Positions 39,141 through 50,690 of a stretch of DNA of 64,000 nt are shown one piece after another; the first letter of the stretch is position 1, and the number at the start of each line of letters is the position of its first letter. Source of the stretch: Sipunculus nudus (taxonomy: Eukaryota; Annelida; Sipuncula; Golfingiida; Sipunculidae); NCBI GenBank assembly GCA_026874595.1, contig CM049317.1, forward strand, positions 66,692,618-66,756,617, in the 5' to 3' direction. Below the pieces are notes generated by a model that did no database searches, had not been told where the DNA came from, and saw only the letters and a program-made list of their open reading frames with translations. A program made the translations under genes and the position numbers.

Positions 39141-40430
39141 CTATTTATTCAAGCAAACAGCAAGTGATCTTTTTATAAATTAAAGCAAAGAAAGTTTTCT
39201 ATATGACGACCTCATATAGGAATCCATGAAATATTGTAACATTTTCATTTGTTAGGAAATATTTTTGGCACAGTAAATTTAATATAATTTTGAATATATG
39301 TATAATAATTCTAAATATAAAAACTGTATAATGACATAACGGTTTTTAACAAAAGAGAATTATAGAAGAGAATGATAAAATCCTATGAGAATAATCTCTT
39401 CATTTATCAAACAATGAGCGGAACCTCCTTTGTACTTTACAGTGTAAAGTGATGGTTATTATTCGTGTTTACATTCAGGTTTGTTGTTTATCAAGAGTAG
39501 ATTTTAAACGAATATTCCTAGAAATGAGGAACTAAATATTCTGGAGAAAACAATGATAAATTCAGACCCACTATTGTTCATTAACCATGAATGCATTATG
39601 TATATATTATATCATATTGTATATATTGTGTGTTAATAAATAAGTTAATCTATCTTGAAAGCGTCACTCTTACCCTTTATCTATACACATCGTTTACGGA
39701 CTACCACTGTTACAAATACATTATTATTATTATTATTATTATTATAATTATTATTATTATTACTATATATATATGTATACAATATTAAAGCATATACTAA
39801 GATTATGCAAATTATAAAAGGATTTGAATTGTGCATACCGTGTCTAATGTAATGAAATAATAGAAGAGGACTTGTGTGTGTAAAATTCGACGAGGGGCAA
39901 CAACAATTTCTAGATCGTTATGTCCTTAAATCTGCATATGCATATTAAATTCAAAGATTCTAAGGAATGCAAAGGGGGAAAAAACTCTCGTCTCTTTTTC
40001 AGCACTGGAAGTGAGGAACATACTGGTTACCAGCTGTTCAGCAAAGACTCGCTGTATTTGCAATTTGTCAAAAATTGTTGCACATAAAAAGGGAGTTGAT
40101 TCAAGGAATATAACAATAATGATTAAAATGATATGAAAGAACTGCTAGTTTGGGTTTTTTTGCGTCCGATTCTGGGAGATCATTTGCGCCAAAGCTGTAT
40201 GTTTATATGAGCGCGGGTAGTAGGTGTATTTTGTTGTTTAAGTAATTGCTTATATAATATCGTTTGGATTACTTAATATTTAATTCAAACTTTTATGCAC
40301 ACAAAATACCACACCGCAAACTGTCCAGGTAACAAAAGACGTTTTATTGCAACAGAATAAAATGCTCTGAAATATACAAGAATAAGCATGTTCAGTTTTA
40401 ACAAATCTTAGACTTGCATTATGTATACAC
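38625..40430. repeat. Type B segment at the right end of the array
   Basis: Single-copy version of the unit 3 segment: one retroelement-like tail (CTGACGAAGAAGTC near 38993), a (TA)n tract (39084-39139), ATT repeats (39718-39770). Since it runs directly into unique DNA, type B is probably the original flank and the copy in unit 3 a record of an older array end. Confidence 0.65.
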
Positions 40431-41443
40431 GAATCTGTCATATAATAATTATGAATGCACCAAAATAAACAACAAGGCTTACGGCCTATGAACTACGCTG
40501 TAATGAAAAACTACACAGTTGTTAACTGGGGTATACAGTTGAATTCTTCACATAGACCATCTAGGCAGCAGCTGGCTTTCCAAGATGTGTAATATACACA
40601 CTGAAACAATTGATACGAGAACAGCTCCGCTCTGTAACTTGTTATGAGCCAATAACCAGTTTCTTAATAGGCAGATGTGTGGTTAGAATATGAATAAATA
40701 AAAAAACCTTTACTGACCGATGAGAATAATCGTAGCTCAGGGTTTATTCCTTATGCATATAATTAAAAGCAGGCATGTTAAAAGTGATTAAACCAAGTTA
40801 TGTAATGCAAATATTCATGGCCTGGCATAACCATCCATGAACACACTTTGATCTATGATCTAAGTGTTGTAATTTAATAATTTGCAGGGCTCTGATTTGC
40901 GTCTAACCTGCTTCTACACCTTCCTAGGCAATGTTACTCAGGAAACCTGCTGGGACCAAAACAAGTGTCGCTAAACAAAAGCAAACGGATATGCCCGCTT
41001 TACCAGGTTATAATATCTATATCATGAATATCATCATCCCCTTTGATTTGGCAATGCGAATTTGGAATCCCTTTCAACTTCTGTTTTCAAACTGAACGGA
41101 GTGCATGCATAATACGTACCACAAACTAATGTTACCGTACATGTCAGCGCACCGGGCTTGCATTACTTTAAAAGACCACAGAGTTATGCGTGATAATAGA
41201 AATGCATTTTTTAGTGGTATTTGCACTGCAAATATCACAATTTCTACATAATGTAGGAATTCTAGATGATTTGGTGATTGCCCGCCTGGACCGCAATTTT
41301 TAATATGTTCAATATAAAATGTTGACGTGCTAAGCTACACCTGCAGAAAACCTGTCTATAAAGTTTTATGCAGAAACCATGTATAAATTAATTTTCGTAA
41401 TACCTGATGCTGGCTCTGGTATTACAAAAAATATTTATGTTTT
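40431..41443. other. Single-copy DNA between array and lectin gene
   Basis: AT-rich sequence with no recognisable coding frame or repeat. Confidence 0.5.
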
Positions 41444-41631
41444 ATGACCCATGACATGTTTCCTCAATTTACGGTATACCGAACGGCGATTGATGCAACA
41501 GCTCCCCGATTCAGCAGGGACAACATTCGGTTCATTTTACTGATACGCGTTCTACATTCATCCAGATATGATTATATTGGTTTTATCAATCTCTTACTTA
41601 ATTCCGCCAATACAACTATTCTTAAGTCTAA

Positions 41632-41830
41632 AATGTCGAACATTTACCTATTATTTTCCGTGTTTTACTGTGTCTTGATATTGACACGGCAGTCTGATAA
41701 CCTGCAAATAAGACCCTTATCCAACGATAAATGTTCAGAGCATGAAAGACTTTCATGCATGGAACAGAAAGGATCCCTCGATTTTCTTCTGTACTGTACT
41801 GGACAGAGGCAGACTAAGTTAACGATGTAG
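41632..41830 (+). CDS. Possible small secreted peptide or first exon (unrecognised)
   Basis: From the Met at 41632 the frame begins MSNIYLLFSVFYCVLIL, a good signal-peptide shape, followed by about 45 residues with three Cys and the stop at 41828-41830. The frame extends upstream to another ATG at 41444 whose 63 extra residues look unlike a protein start. It may be a short gene, a first exon with an unseen donor, or chance. No family recognised. Confidence 0.25.
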
Positions 41831-41999
41831 ACATAACACTGTAGGGTGCTACCCTGCACATCGTCACATGGGAAGAACGTCATTAAAAACGAGTTCGTCA
41901 ACAATCGGCATGATTCGTCACTGGTTACAACAGGGGATTTCTCGCTCACCAGGATCCGGAATCGCTTCCATCACAGCCTTAAGATTCGCTGTGGCGATA

Positions 42000-42304
42000 C
42001 TAGTGGCATAAGAATTTGAAACAACAACCAGTATACTTATACTTGAAGGGAATATTGCAGATTGTTCTAGGATTATATTATTTTAATTCTATTGTAAAAT
42101 GTTTTTTTAGGTTTCATGATTATAGGGATATTGCAGATGAAATATAACAATTTCAGCAAATCCCTTTAAATATATAAAAGAGATTTTTATGCAAAAATGA
42201 AGGAAGGCTGAATGTTGACCTGAAACAGAATTCCATAAAATATTGATATACGTGTATTTTTATTTGTTATGAATTTTTTGTTGTAAATCGCTAACCTTAA
42301 TAAG

Positions 42305-42371
<67 letters not shown>

Positions 42372-42660
42372 TCAAGAACCCAGCCAATGTATGCAGAAAC
42401 AACCAACTTGACTACTAACCCAGTGATCGCCTGACCGATCATTGAGCGCTTCATAATAGTCCTAATACAGTTCAATACGCCAGAAACCCCTTTTCATCAA
42501 CATAAAAAAAATCTTAAATCCTACCTATTATGACAAACTACACCCAGATATCTGATCACTCCAGTTTGTACCTGAAGAATGAGCCGGCCTGACTGCTGCT
42601 CTTACGAAACAGATTTGTGCACAAACTGATTAAGTCAAACTAACCGTACATTAACTATAT

Positions 42661-42727
<67 letters not shown>

Positions 42728-43297
42728 TTTTGTCCCTACTAAGATAGATTTAGGCGTGATATGATATAAAAAAAAACATCGTCAGACCTGTAATCTCATC
42801 CTACTTTAGATAGACGTCTATATTAACTCTAATTTTATTAGCTATGTTTATGTAAAGTGTTACTGTGAGGAAGCGATATCAAACACAAATAACAATAGAG
42901 GTATACTGTATACAATATTACTATTACATTATTTAAACGTTTCAATGAAACCATGTTTTCCCCAAAAGATCATTTACAATGCCAAATGTCAAATGCCATG
43001 CCTGGTTATGATTTACATAAATAAACATTGAAGGTTATATAACAAAAAAATAATGTTATGAGCTGCTATATTTGGGAACCAAACAGACATTGCCGTAATG
43101 TTATTATTTCTCTTGTATTTTCAAGAACATATTTAAAATTGTTAGTATCAGTTCTTTATCTAGTATAAACACTCTTTCCTTCTATGCAATAATGTTATAC
43201 ATTCATGTATCCACGCGCTTGATGCAGCCACTTAGACCATGAAAATAAGGATGAATGGGGGTATATTTATCAAGACGATTAATGTAGACACAAAACA
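42000..43297. other. Region upstream of the lectin gene with two (TA)n tracts
   Basis: Contains (TA)n at 42308-42369 and 42656-42724. The rest is AT-rich without genes. No core promoter could be placed for the gene starting at 43298. Confidence 0.5.
42308..42369. repeat. (TA)n microsatellite
   Basis: Perfect TA tract; a second one with one interruption lies at 42656-42724. Confidence 0.95.
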
Positions 43298-43397
43298 ATG
43301 GCTTGGGTTCACATAGATGTCGGCTTCACCATGTGGAGTATCACTTTCTTCATGTTAAGGATATTTATTCTGCTGATGATACCAGAAACATCCACAG
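43298..43397 (+). CDS. Lectin receptor exon 1: signal peptide
   Basis: Encodes MAWVHIDV then hydrophobic WSITFFMLRIFILLM and PETSTG. A second Met (residue 12) could also start a good signal. Donor g|gtgaag, phase 1. The array copies hold a matching but broken exon (about 1220-1319 in unit 1). Confidence 0.75.
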
Positions 43398-46300
43398 GTG
43401 AAGGTACTGTTAAAATATGTCACAACAATTCATTGTCAATGAACATTTTGTAATTTGTTTCATCACCACTAAGTTACAATCCACAATGTAATTCATAACT
43501 ATGCCTCAATCAGAAATGCATTTACAAGTGCCCCAGGGCAGAATTATTATCCCATCCCTTTCTCACAAACACAGCTGAAATTAATATGCAAATAATTTTT
43601 AAAACTGGTTGTGGTATGAAGCCTTTCATGTTTACGGATGTTATAACGTCGAGAGTAAAAAATAGAATGATCTTTGTCAAGAGATATTGAGTAAAGCAGC
43701 ACTTAAGATCTTCTTGAACTTAATACATGTATATGTTCCCATGTGTCACTCGTGCAGGTTTTCTTTTCACGGCTGGCAAACTGCAAGCCGCTCAGGGAAT
43801 TTGTACTGAGCATGGCTTTTATTTGCCCGATGGGTCTGACCCAAAGCAGAATAAACGATTGAAGGAAATCATGAAAAACCGGGAGTTAAATTCCATTGGC
43901 ATTAACCTAAGGTTCATTGATGACAAGCATTGGAGATGGGCTTCTTCAGGTCGAACGAATTCCAAAGTGGGTACGAGTCAATTTAAACTGTCTAGTTGCA
44001 AAGTCTGGAATATTTAGAGTTTACTGTGACATCATTTACCCCTTGATTATAAAGCAACTGACCCTGGGTATTTCAGATTTTTAAAACGCGTTTTACATAT
44101 ACAACATATAAACCGGTTGAGCATTACGAGATTTTCAGATAAGCATGTCTTGGCAAATGATATCTATTTGCAATTAATATATTTCATTATTTAAATGTAC
44201 ATTCCACGTTGAATTATCGATGGTTATCTTTATCGTTGGTTTTACAGGTGCTATTATTGAGCGTAGGCCGGGCAGCTGTGTATATTTGCGGAATAAAGCC
44301 ATGTACCGGAGCCAGTGTTGGTTAAAGGCTTATGCTGCTTGTCAGTATAAAGGTCAGATATACAGGGACTGTATGATCCCGCATGATGATCCCGCAGTAG
44401 CGCCATTTGACCCTCTTAATAAAGAGTCAATCGAGATATCAGAATTCCATTCTTAGTATTGTAGAAATTCGCACTGTAAAGCCTGATGGAACAAAAAAAA
44501 ATGTACGAGATTAATTCCGTTTTAACTCAGCATATTGGTAAATCCCCCTGTATCATTGTTACATTTCTGTCCGTATGAATAGAGGTAAGGCTCGAATGCC
44601 AACTCGCAGGAGGCACAGGAAATGCCCGGTCACCGTAGAGCCATAAATTACACTTTGTTTGTAAGTTTGTGTGTGTATTCTTTTGAGTTAATCCATCACT
44701 TATAGCCTAATCAAATGTCAAACCCTCGGCCCATTGGCACGAATATATTGTCAACCCTTCATCCAACAGGCGTCATTAATTTGTTTATGTCATCAGTCCA
44801 CTGGAAAACTTCAGTTAGGCAGCCAACACCTGAGTAGGACGTACCGCCATTGTAGTGCATTTCCCCGTATGATTTGTGTCACGACTCATGGAGGCCAACT
44901 AGTCTAATATAAATATCTTTCGAGTCGTGTATTCACAATTATTTTGCAGTTCGATTGATTTTAAGATTATTCAAATGATGAATACTGTATAAACTCAATA
45001 AATATGTTTGATTCAGGATGCAGTGACAATTGTAGACGAAATTGTATTCAGGAGGGAGAGATATGCGTAACTGTATCCTCTCAGAAATTTACATGGTTTG
45101 GAGCTAACAAATTTTGCAATCAAAGTGGAGGTAAACTTATAGAGGGTGAGGGGGCGTCCAAACCATTTGGCGACAAGGAACTCTGGATTGATGTTGTACG
45201 AGGCCAATGGTTCTTCATATTACAAGACAGCAGTGAGACACAGAGTTTTATATGCATGTTTTGCTTTATAGACTGTATAAAATCAATGAATTAGATCAGA
45301 AAATTCTTTAATAACATGCATAATATAGATAGACGTAACCGATTAAAATTGTACCGCTTAATGAATCAGATATCTGTAATGCCAAAAGCAACTTATCTTT
45401 TATTCGTCACTTTAAATAAAATAAGTAAATGAAGTAAATGTTTTCATCGGAGCACTATTCTAAGTATTAAACTATTCCTCGACTAAACTATAACAAATTG
45501 TAGTACAAGTAAGTTAGGGATTCGATTCCAATCAGGTACATGCCGACAAGAGATTTCATTGTATGTTTTCCGCATATTTAGAATCAAAACCATAATAAAA
45601 TACAAAGTTAGTATCCTTGATTTATTTCCCATCAAAATAAGGTTGGATGCTAACAAAATAGATTTACTTCATAGTACCATGCCGTCTGGATTTGTTAAAG
45701 AAACGTGATGAAGGATTTTATATGTACCAACAGCAAAATTGCGAATGATTAGTATTCTGTATTAGCTATGAGTTTATACTTGTAAACGTAAGATTGAGGT
45801 CTCGCCCCGTTGCACAATGTTCTCACATTTGAGGTCCTTGACCAAGGCCTTGGTCAAAAGGAGCCAGCCTCTTTGCGTTGTTAGCCAATGTAAACTGGAA
45901 CTAAGCGACAGACAAATGTATATAGCTTGCTAATATTCTATAGGTGCCGGATGCTCAAGTCGTAGGAAAAGCAGCAAGAATGACCAGCTAGGAAAAACGT
46001 ACATTCGGATAGGAATAATATCGTTGGTGATATATGGCTTATTTACTATAAATTGCAGGCAAATTACCGATTTTGTGGGATAATTGGAATACTTCGTTAG
46101 AACACCATCCAGTTAACTTGAGTACTCATCAGTGTGGAATGCTCGCCCTTGAAGACGATAATGTGTATTGGCAACCGGAGACCTGCCATCGTAACGTCCC
46201 TTTTATATGTTTAAAACGTACGTATAAATTTTTCTTTCTACCAGATTTAAATTTATTTTAAAATGAAAAAAAATACTTATAATATGCAATATAGTTTGTT

Positions 46301-48420
46301 AATATAAAGTAGATATGAGAATTTGAAAGTTTGTGTTAATGCGTCATTTTTTGGAAGCAAGCCCATACCCAATACGAAAATTAAATCTTCAAATAATAAA
46401 CATAATATCCTTGATTGAAATATTTGACAATTAATGAACATACGTTACCCGTATTAGTTAAATATACCAAATATATTAAAGTCAAGAGCAAAATTGGGTA
46501 TGACTGCTCCACAATATTTTCACAGGTTCTGAGAGACAAACCACTGCCTCTACTTTTCAAGACCAGGCCGTTTATGAAACCACACAGAAGTGGGATACTG
46601 AGATCAAAAGTGATGGTCAGGAAAATTATTGGCAATAAACATGTTTGCCGGCTAACATCATTTTTTGTTGTTGTGAAACTGAGTTCAAGCAAATAGAAGA
46701 AGCCATAGGAGTATCTTCTGTGCATATATCATATGTTCTACTGGATATTGAAATTAAATACGCAAGGATTGCCTGAATTTCTGTCAAAGTATCCGATATT
46801 TAAACTGGAAAGACTTATTGACGAAATTATTAATGTTATTTACTTATCAGATAAAAAGGGAATGCTTACTTAATGTACTAATATTTTAATAAGAAACACA
46901 CATGCTTGAGTGTCGCTGGACTAATATGCATACTGGAGCAGCTTAATTTCTTCATGCAACATACAGTACCATGCACTGATCTGCAATTTTTTTTCTTTTA
47001 CCAATATCTTTACTATAGCAGCACGTACGTGTTAATCTTTGCCAGTTGCTACTGCGTGAATATCTTTTCTATTCCCCTTGAATGATTTTCTGTAGCTCTT
47101 ATAAGTATATACTACAATACACATGGTATATTACATATGTAAGGACGGTTACGGACTCCGGCTGTTGTTGCAAGCCTGGCTGCCGGTGGAACTCTACTTC
47201 TGACAGGTGTAATTTTATACTGCGTGCGACGTTCTAAATGCAGAAGACAACAACGAGAACAAATAAGGTAAGTAAGTGGATGTGTTACTGTTGATTCTAA
47301 AAAGGGATCTTGATTGCAATTTATGCCTTGGTGAATGCCATTGTTTTCCTTGAAGGAGTCCTATCTCGGACAAAATAATCATCCCCCAAATTAGACTAAT
47401 ACTCAAAAAAAGAATATTAATCTTAGTCTATGAAGAAGACCGACCTACCTATGAGAAATGGCGGAATGATATGGAAACTGATATTGACTTTGCCATCCTC
47501 CTTAAAATTTAGACCTACTCTTTTAATTTCTTGAATACGTGAAAATCGATAGCCCACGAAGCTCAAGAAATAAAAGATTAATTGAACAAAGTTTTCTACA
47601 ACTGATTAACATATGTTTAATTAATTAGAAGCCTCAAATAGAATGGAGGTACCACTTCCTCAAGCTTTATTTTTCTTGGTATTTTATTTTAGTATTTGTC
47701 CTTTCTTCGTCCTTCACTTTTGACATTAATAAGTCATAAGTTTAGAAGACAAATGATGTATTCCCTTACTTGAAAGCACATACGCAAACTGTCCCAACAA
47801 CCAAGTTAAAAGCGGTGATTCTTTCATTCTTCTATAGCTTGCACGACATTAAATTGTTTTAATTCTTAATTCGGAACAGGGAGCAGGAACCTAATATCGA
47901 ACTACAATCTGGACCAACAAGAAGTTTACAAACCAAGGAACACCAGACCACCCAAGTCAGTAGTTTGATGCCATCGATCCACATGGTCCCGTACAACCAC
48001 CAATTACAAATTTGGAACAGACGATACCAACCATACCATCACCCCATCGCATTAGGCACAGCCAGAGCCGAGTTGACGGGAAGTAAACCTGTTATAAATG
48101 GTGCAGTTGGGTACTATCCTGGTAATCGTCACATGAGCAGAACCACATCGAAAACCAGTGTATCAGCAGTGAGCATGATGTGTTACCCAATCCCTCATCC
48201 TACCAATATGACACGGGTCTATTCGCTCAGCAGTGTGCGAGGCCGAGAGCTTCGACCGCTTCCAACTCTACCTAACGGCCCAAGGTTTCTGACCCCGCCG
48301 CCATCTTCTTCCTCTTCCGGTCCCGACGAGTCAGATTCAAGCGAGGAAGGCAGCAGCAGCGGCAGCGAGAGGAGTAGCATCATTAGTTACGAATACAACC
48401 CGTATTCTGATTTAGAATAG
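43298..48420 (+). CDS. Transmembrane receptor with two C-type lectin domains (whole gene)
   Basis: Eight exons: 43298-43397, 43758-43970, 44248-44352, 45017-45232, 46059-46217, 46526-46609 (or 46615), 47144-47267, 47880-48420. Total 1542 coding bases, 513 residues. Order: signal peptide (1-33), CTLD1 (34-139), Cys-rich linker, CTLD2 (about 156-264), stem (265-292), helix (about 299-320), tail (321-513). All introns are phase 1 except the last (phase 2). The start is chosen because an in-frame TAA lies at 43280-43282 and a hydrophobic stretch follows. Both CTLDs keep the four fold cysteines but lack EPN/QPD and WND motifs, so calcium-dependent sugar binding is not expected. As a type I cell-surface protein it probably binds a ligand and signals or traffics through its long tail. 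It is the full-length relative of the array copies. Exon choice was made by eye. Confidence 0.8.
43758..43970 (+). CDS. Lectin receptor exon 2: first half of CTLD1
   Basis: Encodes LFTAGKLQAAQGIC, GFYLPDG, a charged helix and SIGINLRF...HWRWASSG, the usual alpha-helix, WIGL-like and W-W signature of C-type lectin domains. Acceptor gtgcag, donor gtacga. Confidence 0.8.
44248..44352 (+). CDS. Lectin receptor exon 3: second half of CTLD1
   Basis: Encodes SCVYL...SQC...AACQYK, the last three fold cysteines. The WND position reads AMYRSQ, so the calcium site is lost. Donor gtcaga is imperfect; the end at 44352 is chosen by phase. Confidence 0.72.
45017..45232 (+). CDS. Lectin receptor exon 4: Cys-rich linker and first half of CTLD2
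   Basis: Starts GCSDNCRRNC, then EICVTVSSQKFTWFGANKFC and GGKLIEGEG, then LWIDVVRGQWFF. The first Cys pair fits the long-form CTLD. Acceptor gattcag, donor gtgaga, phase 1 at both ends. Confidence 0.78.
46059..46217 (+). CDS. Lectin receptor exon 5: second half of CTLD2
   Basis: Encodes WDNWNTS, then NLSTHQCGML, YWQPETC and VPFICLK, a typical CTLD end. NTS and NLS are possible N-glycan sites. Donor gtacgt. Confidence 0.82.
46526..46609 (+). CDS. Lectin receptor exon 6: membrane-proximal stem
   Basis: Encodes a Thr/Gln-rich stem (SERQTTASTFQ, VYETTQKWD). It matches the stem exon of the array copies in position, phase and the TxxxW ending. Two donors are possible, gtgatg after 46609 or gtcagg after 46615; both keep frame. 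Phase 1-1, so it can also be skipped. Confidence 0.6.
47144..47267 (+). CDS. Lectin receptor exon 7: transmembrane helix
   Basis: 124 bases, exactly the size of the array exons. Encodes AVVASLAAGG then TLLLTGVILYCV and basic RRSKCRRQQ. Donor gtaagt, phase 2. Confidence 0.85.
47880..48420 (+). CDS. Lectin receptor exon 8: cytoplasmic tail
   Basis: Encodes EQEPNIELQSG..., IWNRRYQPY, GYYPGNRHMSR, NMTRVYSL, RPLPTLP, a Ser/Asp/Glu-rich run and a C-terminal YNPYSDLE. RPLPTLP fits a class I SH3 ligand (R-x-x-P-x-x-P); YSDL fits a YxxPhi sorting or tyrosine motif. An internal Met gives a 151-codon open frame that should not be read as a separate gene. Confidence 0.85.
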
Positions 48421-50440
48421 GGAAGACCCGAGTACGTAGCTTTCAGAATAATTAATTAGGAAATACTAGCTTTGAATGAAATGTTTCGTAACAGATCTAA
48501 TGATTACAGTCTGACAGAATATTTTATGAAGAAAGGGTGAAATAAGAACTGAGAGCACATGTAAATAATTTTGACATGAAATAATATGTGGGTTAAAACA
48601 AATGTATCATTCTCTTTTGCATCGATAAAATATTTTAACCTAAACCTTTATTAAATGAATATCAGCATATGAATGCTTAGCATACAACTATATATCATTA
48701 TAAAAATTGGGGAGTTTTGAAGTGATATATTATGTATGATATAGGATAATACAATCGTGTATAAAGAATAATTTCCATTCAAACCACAAAGCATAAAACT
48801 ACCTTCGAAAATTAAGATATAAATTATATTAAACTGTGTTAGTAGTGATCATTTCTAAACCTATAATACTATATATTCAAAGTATATGCCATAAATATCA
48901 TAAACCATTAAAACAACTGTTGCTCCAAGCACCGAAGTATATTCTATTTTGCGTAGGTTACGTAGCAGTGTTGAAAAACGTGTTATATCTGGGGAATGAG
49001 GAAATTATATATTCACTGGTTATTTTATTCAACTGTAAAATTAATTATCATTTCAAAAGGTAAAATCTAATTTTGTTACCATACTTAATAAAGCAATGAG
49101 ACATCGATAACTTTTTGTGGTTTTGCTGTTGTTGTGTTTGGTGATATAGCTTTGGATAAATTTGTTAATACTTGACTTACAGCCTCATGCACGTGAACAT
49201 ATGGAGAAAAAAGAGGAGATTAAATTAGTATAATACAGTAGCCACGTATATTAGAATCCGATCTAGCTATACTGGTCTTTGCTACAGCGCATCCGTTATG
49301 AGAGGTATAACTCAAAATTGAACAATTCGTAACAGACCAAACATAAAAACGGTGTCGTAAAAATACAACTAGGTAAGAAGATTGACGGAAACATCTGTAT
49401 TTTAATTAGAATTTGTATGAGTAACGGCTGTTGTGATAACGCTTCGCATACGAGAAACAGGAGAAAGCCTCTTCCACAGGCTCACAGAGGCCAGGTCTTG
49501 CTCTTAGCGGTCCCCGCTGGGCTGATATCTGTATTCATGGCCACAATAATGTAACGATTGTTTGATGAAACTAGAACAAAGTGAAGCATACGAAAAAGAA
49601 CCACAGAATCTTCATCGCTCAGGACAAACGTAAGCATACGAAAAGGAACCACAAAATCAATATCGACCAGGCATAAAAAAAGATCAACTTTAAGGGACTT
49701 TATAAGATGAAACTTTATTAGGTTTATATGATCCATTTTTTTATTATTTCAGCTTTAAACTTGTATCGAAGTACAAATCATCAACAAGCATGTCATAAAT
49801 ACATTGCATACTTTTCGACGTATATGATCTCTACCTCGCCATTTTATTTCGCTATTGCGAATATAAGCACGCTACTTGTAGTACCTGCATGAATAATCTA
49901 TGATAACCAAAACTATTTCGCAATGCGTCAGCTTTGTTCTCCCCAAACATAGTTGTATAAGCAAGTCTGTCATAAAGTCCTCATTGACATCTAAATTTTC
50001 TTTAACTTAATCTCCAAATCTCTACTTATAACATGATTTCAAACAATGTTACAGACATACTATCTTCATATATTTTTTTCAAAACATGTAAATATAAATA
50101 CTGATTACTAATAATAAATGACGAGTAATACGTTAATGGTAACATCTTAACATGCATTGCAGGCTTAAAGTGTACATGTGTATAGTCTAATGATACATGT
50201 AAATGTGCTGCTTTATTAGTTTTTGCACCGCAAGTCGAAGGAAAAAGCGAAATGAAAATTCGTTTTAGATGAAAAGAAAAACAAAAAAAAGGTTTTATAA
50301 ACAAAAAGGTAAAAACAGTCCTGGTTTAAACATCTATGACTAAATAACAACTGCTGACATATGTGACAGTCCCACCCGATGATACTCCTCCAACTCTCCT
50401 ATACCTATGTTACATCTCTGTAAGCAGATATCTGTTTTTC
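48421..50440. other. 3' flank of the lectin gene
   Basis: Start of the 3' untranslated region, then AT-rich intergenic DNA. AATAAA-type signals occur (for example near 49086, acttaataaagc), so the transcript may end about there. Open frames here look like chance. Confidence 0.45.
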
Positions 50441-50444
50441 TATG

Positions 50445-50690
50445 ACGTTTGGTTGTTTTTTTAATACTTGGTTAGTTGCTTAGTCATCTAGTTAGATTTC
50501 AATGAACAACGTTACTTAAAAATTACGTTTCGTTGTTGTTTTAATACTTGGTTATTTGCTTAGTCATCTAGTTAGATTTCATTAACAACGTTACTGAAAA
50601 ATCACATTTGGTTGGTTTTTTATTACTTGGTTAGTTGCTTAGTCATCTAGTTAGATTTCCATGAACAACGTTACTAAAAAGAGTAATGTA
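50445..50690. repeat. Minisatellite, about 90-bp period, three copies
   Basis: The unit tacttggtta(g/t)ttgcttagtc followed by atctagttagattt and aacaacgttact is present three times in tandem with few changes. Confidence 0.85.

Larger units (their letters stand above)
33818..40430 (+). repeat. Tandem array unit 5 (type B, truncated, right end of array)
   Basis: Fifth and last copy. It carries an open receptor module and the tRNA-like and TSR-like parts, then the type B segment from 38625. Similarity to unit 3 fades out near 40430, where single-copy DNA starts. The palindrome repeats, satellite and GC-rich tract of the other units are therefore missing. The array end lies about 2.9 kb upstream of the single-copy lectin receptor. 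Confidence 0.9.

Noticed and set aside
1-40430. CRISPR array or prokaryotic repeat system
   Set aside because: Repeat units are 8 kb or satellite monomers; introns, microsatellites and metazoan domains show animal DNA.
42187-42475. Frames with long Tyr-Ile runs
   Set aside because: Translations of (TA)n microsatellites.
48220-48235. ITIM in the tail (RVYSLS)
   Set aside because: The residue two before Tyr is Arg, not I/V/L/S, so the consensus is not met; YSDL at the end is only a YxxPhi-type motif.
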